Positions 33,506 to 35,318 of a stretch of DNA of 35,318 bases are shown piece by piece. Origin of the DNA: Streptomyces sp. CoH27 (GTDB taxonomy: Bacteria; Actinomycetota; Actinomycetes; Streptomycetales; Streptomycetaceae). Position 1 is the stretch's first letter. Every line of letters begins with the position of its first letter. The position numbers and the translations under genes are program-made. The DNA is taken from contig NZ_JAIQYY010000003.1 of NCBI RefSeq assembly GCF_020181035.1, forward strand, positions 1-35,318, given 5' to 3'. The notes beneath the pieces are model-generated. The model saw nothing but the letters and a program-made list of their open reading frames with translations. It ran no database searches and had not been told where the DNA came from.

Positions 33506-33858
33506 ATGGCGGGACGAATTTCCCAGAATTCTGGCCGACTCCGCCGGTCAGGGCTCGAATGGGCTCCACGAATTCGTCAGGCGCGCCTTCCCGACGCCTC
33601 CCTGCCGGAAATCTCAAGATCCCGCCTGACAAGCTGCGCCGCCCCTGGGCCATCACAGGCATACGGAAAATGCTCGCGCAGGCCTAGGAAAGAACCGCAG
33701 CGGAGGCCATTCCGTGAACGCGAATCGTGTCACGGGCAATGCCTCGCGGCGGCGCGGCCGAGGCTGCACTTGTCTACACCTTTGTAGACAGTTACCGTTC
33801 CGCAGACGTGAAAGGGGTGCTCCCTTCTGCGCTGCCGCCCGTTCAACACGAGGGTTAC
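33506..33858. other. Gap between the COG4705 stub and the long COG4705 gene
   Basis: About 350 bases, visibly less GC-rich than the rest of the window (runs such as GGACGAATTTCCCAGAATTC). It contains no recognisable protein. The palindromic operator at 33771-33790 lies near its right end. Base composition and the interrupted stub suggest a junction of imported DNA. Confidence 0.45.
33771..33790. promoter_or_regulatory. Perfect palindrome TGTCTACA-CCTT-TGTAGACA
   Basis: Eight-base perfect arms around a 4-base centre, 68 bases upstream of the long COG4705 gene. Written as GTCTAC-N6-GTAGAC it is the same site as the one before the BlaI-family relic at 29310. It is therefore a likely operator for a BlaI/CopY-type repressor controlling this gene. 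Confidence 0.65.
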
Positions 33859-35112
33859 ATGACAACTGCGACGACATCCCAAAATGCTCGGACACATGCC
33901 AAGCAGATGCTGAACAAGGTGCCCGAGGTCACGATCTGGTTCTGGGTCATCAAGATCTTGTGCACCACGGTCGGTGAAAGCTTCGCCGACTGGATCAACA
34001 TGAACCTCGGCGTCGGCCTGATCAATACCGCATTGATCTTCACCGTGGTCCTGGCAGGCGTCCTGGGCTGGCAACTCGCCACCAAACGCTATGTCCCGTT
34101 CGTGTACTGGCTCACCGTCGTGGTGGTGAGTGTGACCGGCACGCTTTACACCGACATCCTCACCGACAGCCAGGGCGTTCCCCTCGCGCTGAGCAGTAGC
34201 GTGTTCGCCGGCATCCTCGCCGTTGTCTTCGGGATCTGGTACGCCCGCGAGCGGACCCTCTCGGTTCACACCATCACCACCCGTCCCCGTGAACTCTTCT
34301 ACTGGCTCGCCGTCCTGGTCACTTTTGCCCTCGGCACCGCGACCGGCGACTGGACCCTGGACCTGACCGGCTGGACCCCGGGTGTCTCCGTGCTCCTGCC
34401 TCTCGGGTTGATCGTCGCGATCGTCCTCGCATGGCGCCTTGGCGCCAACGCGGTGCTCTCCTTCTGGCTCGCCTACATCCTCACTCGCCCGCTCGGTGCC
34501 AACCTCGGCGACTGGCTCGGCTCGCCCAGCGGCGACGGTGGCCTGGGCCTTGGCACCGCGGTGACCAGCGTGATCTTCCTGGCCGCGATCCTCGCCACGG
34601 TCGTGTACCTCACGCTCAGCCGCAGCGATGTCATCGAGGCCAACGACCTCACCGACACCCCGCGAGCGCTGAACCCGGCGCGTGAGCGGATCATGCTCGG
34701 TTACTACGGCGTCGTAGCGGTCGCGACTGCGGTGCTTCTCGTCTGGGCGCACCACCAGCCCCACGCGGCCGCGGCCAGCGAGGCTGACACCCCCGCACCG
34801 GTAACCGCCCACCTCACGCCGAAGCAGGCGACGTCGCCGTTCCCTCCAGCGGAGATCGCGAAGTTCCGCACGATCGCAGCTGACACCCTGGCAAAGCTCA
34901 ACTCGGGCAACCAGTCGGCCGCGACCAGCCGAGTGACCGACCTTGAGACCGCTTGGGACGACGACCAGTCCACCCTTGAACCCAAGAGCGAGCAGTCCTG
35001 GCACTTCCTCGACAGCGAGATCGATCACGTCCTGAAGGCGCTACGCGCCCCGACGCCCGACAAGGCCACCGAGGTCAAGGCGCTCAACACCCTCCTCACC
35101 TCACTCGGCTAG
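33859..35112 (+). CDS. COG4705-family membrane protein with added C-terminal helical domain
   Basis: 417 residues from ATG 33859 (CGAGGG upstream). Residues ~20-275 repeat the COG4705 plan with four G-x4-D motifs (GESFAD, GTLYTD, GTATGD, GANLGD) and the loop WYARERTLSVHTITT. An extra helix (GYYGVVAVATAVLLVWAH) then crosses the membrane. It is followed by a Pro/Thr linker and a ~90-residue soluble, probably extracytoplasmic, helical domain: EIAKFRTIAADTLAKLNSG, TDLETAWDDDQSTLEPK, SWHFLDSEIDHVLKALRA. The domain is acidic and His-poor; I cannot name its family. Codon use is slightly less GC-biased than in the neighbours. A BlaI-type palindrome controls it. Confidence 0.8.
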   Translation: MTTATTSQNARTHAKQMLNKVPEVTIWFWVIKILCTTVGESFADWINMNLGVGLINTALIFTVVLAGVLGWQLATKRYVPFVYWLTVVVVSVTGTLYTDILTDSQGVPLALSSSVFAGILAVVFGIWYARERTLSVHTITTRPRELFYWLAVLVTFALGTATGDWTLDLTGWTPGVSVLLPLGLIVAIVLAWRLGANAVLSFWLAYILTRPLGANLGDWLGSPSGDGGLGLGTAVTSVIFLAAILATVVYLTLSRSDVIEANDLTDTPRALNPARERIMLGYYGVVAVATAVLLVWAHHQPHAAAASEADTPAPVTAHLTPKQATSPFPPAEIAKFRTIAADTLAKLNSGNQSAATSRVTDLETAWDDDQSTLEPKSEQSWHFLDSEIDHVLKALRAPTPDKATEVKALNTLLTSLG

Positions 35113-35127
35113 CCGACCACCATGACG

Positions 35128-35162
35128 GATTGCCCCGATGCATCCCCTGTGCCGGGGCAATC
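35128..35162. terminator. Terminator hairpin after the long COG4705 gene
   Basis: GATTGCCCCG (35128-35137) pairs perfectly with CGGGGCAATC (35153-35162) around a 15-base loop, 16 bases after the stop. Confidence 0.7.
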
Positions 35163-35318
35163 AACGTTGCGAACCGCACGCGGCACACGGATCGCCGACA
35201 GCCGCGGCCGTCAGGCCGGCCGAAGGCAAGGACGTGTACGGCGAGTGGTTCGAAGATGTCGCAGTTCGGCAGCGCATGGGTCTCTATGCGACGAACGCGC
35301 CGTGGTGCCCGGTGTGCG
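35163..35318. other. Right edge, no gene called
   Basis: 156 bases. One plus frame is open to the edge (...DVYGEWFEDVAVRQRMGLY...) but has no credible start, ribosome site or family. It may be part of a gene extending beyond the window. Confidence 0.3.

Noticed and set aside
1..35318. CRISPR arrays, tRNA/rRNA genes, complete insertion sequences or phage attachment sites
   Set aside because: None seen by eye; no regularly spaced repeats, cloverleaf-like segments or transposase motifs were recognised.

Overview
The window is a high-GC actinobacterial chromosome segment, almost certainly Streptomyces: strong third-position G/C, GTG starts, GTGA stop/start overlaps, a SAV_915-family protein and a typical Streptomyces GC-rich palindromic mini-repeat. 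It shows no rRNA, tRNA, CRISPR array or intact insertion sequence.

Left third (1-16000), potassium block. A partial APC/KUP-type permease runs off the left edge, followed by a frameshifted GNAT gene. Then come an orphan KdpD kinase (kdpD1), a kinase-less DUF4118 protein and a collapsed KimA-like K+ importer. The complete high-affinity K+ system follows: a 27-residue membrane ORF, kdpF, kdpA, kdpB, kdpC, kdpE and a second kdpD, with a universal stress protein on the opposite strand. A SAV_915 protein and a diaminopimelate decarboxylase paralogue close the block. The intergenic regions here carry the same tandem element, two GTMAR/GTCAA-like half sites exactly 11 bp apart, at 427, 475, 1129, 5271, 5303 and 14171. 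This is a good candidate for the operator of KdpE or another OmpR-type regulator.

Middle (16200-26400), aromatic catabolism. Ten minus-strand genes form a tightly coupled operon: FAH-family hydrolase, cyclase, FAD monooxygenase, amidohydrolase/decarboxylase, type I extradiol dioxygenase, a second FAH protein, two SDRs, and CoA-transferase subunits A and B. A LysR regulator is divergent from it. The set reads as ring hydroxylation, meta cleavage, hydrolysis/decarboxylation and CoA activation of the end product. The substrate cannot be named from sequence.

Right third (26400-35318), accessory and heavily eroded. It holds a DoxX N-terminus joined to an alpha-galactosidase C-terminus, a GT-C mannosyltransferase-like protein, a BlaI-family gene lacking its DNA-binding core, an orphan FetB-type permease, and relics of a response regulator and a histidine kinase in opposite orientation. 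It also holds a BASS-family transporter and a COG4705 membrane protein family present as one intact copy, one N-terminal stub and one longer copy with an added C-terminal helical domain. Two near-identical palindromes (GTCTAC-N6-GTAGAC) sit before the BlaI relic and before the long COG4705 gene. A TCAGG-N6-TCAGG element sits at identical spacing before the intact COG4705 gene and the stub, both apparently leaderless. The COG4705 proteins show four internal G-x4-D repeats, suggesting a membrane protein with pseudo-fourfold symmetry. This is the least explained system in the window.
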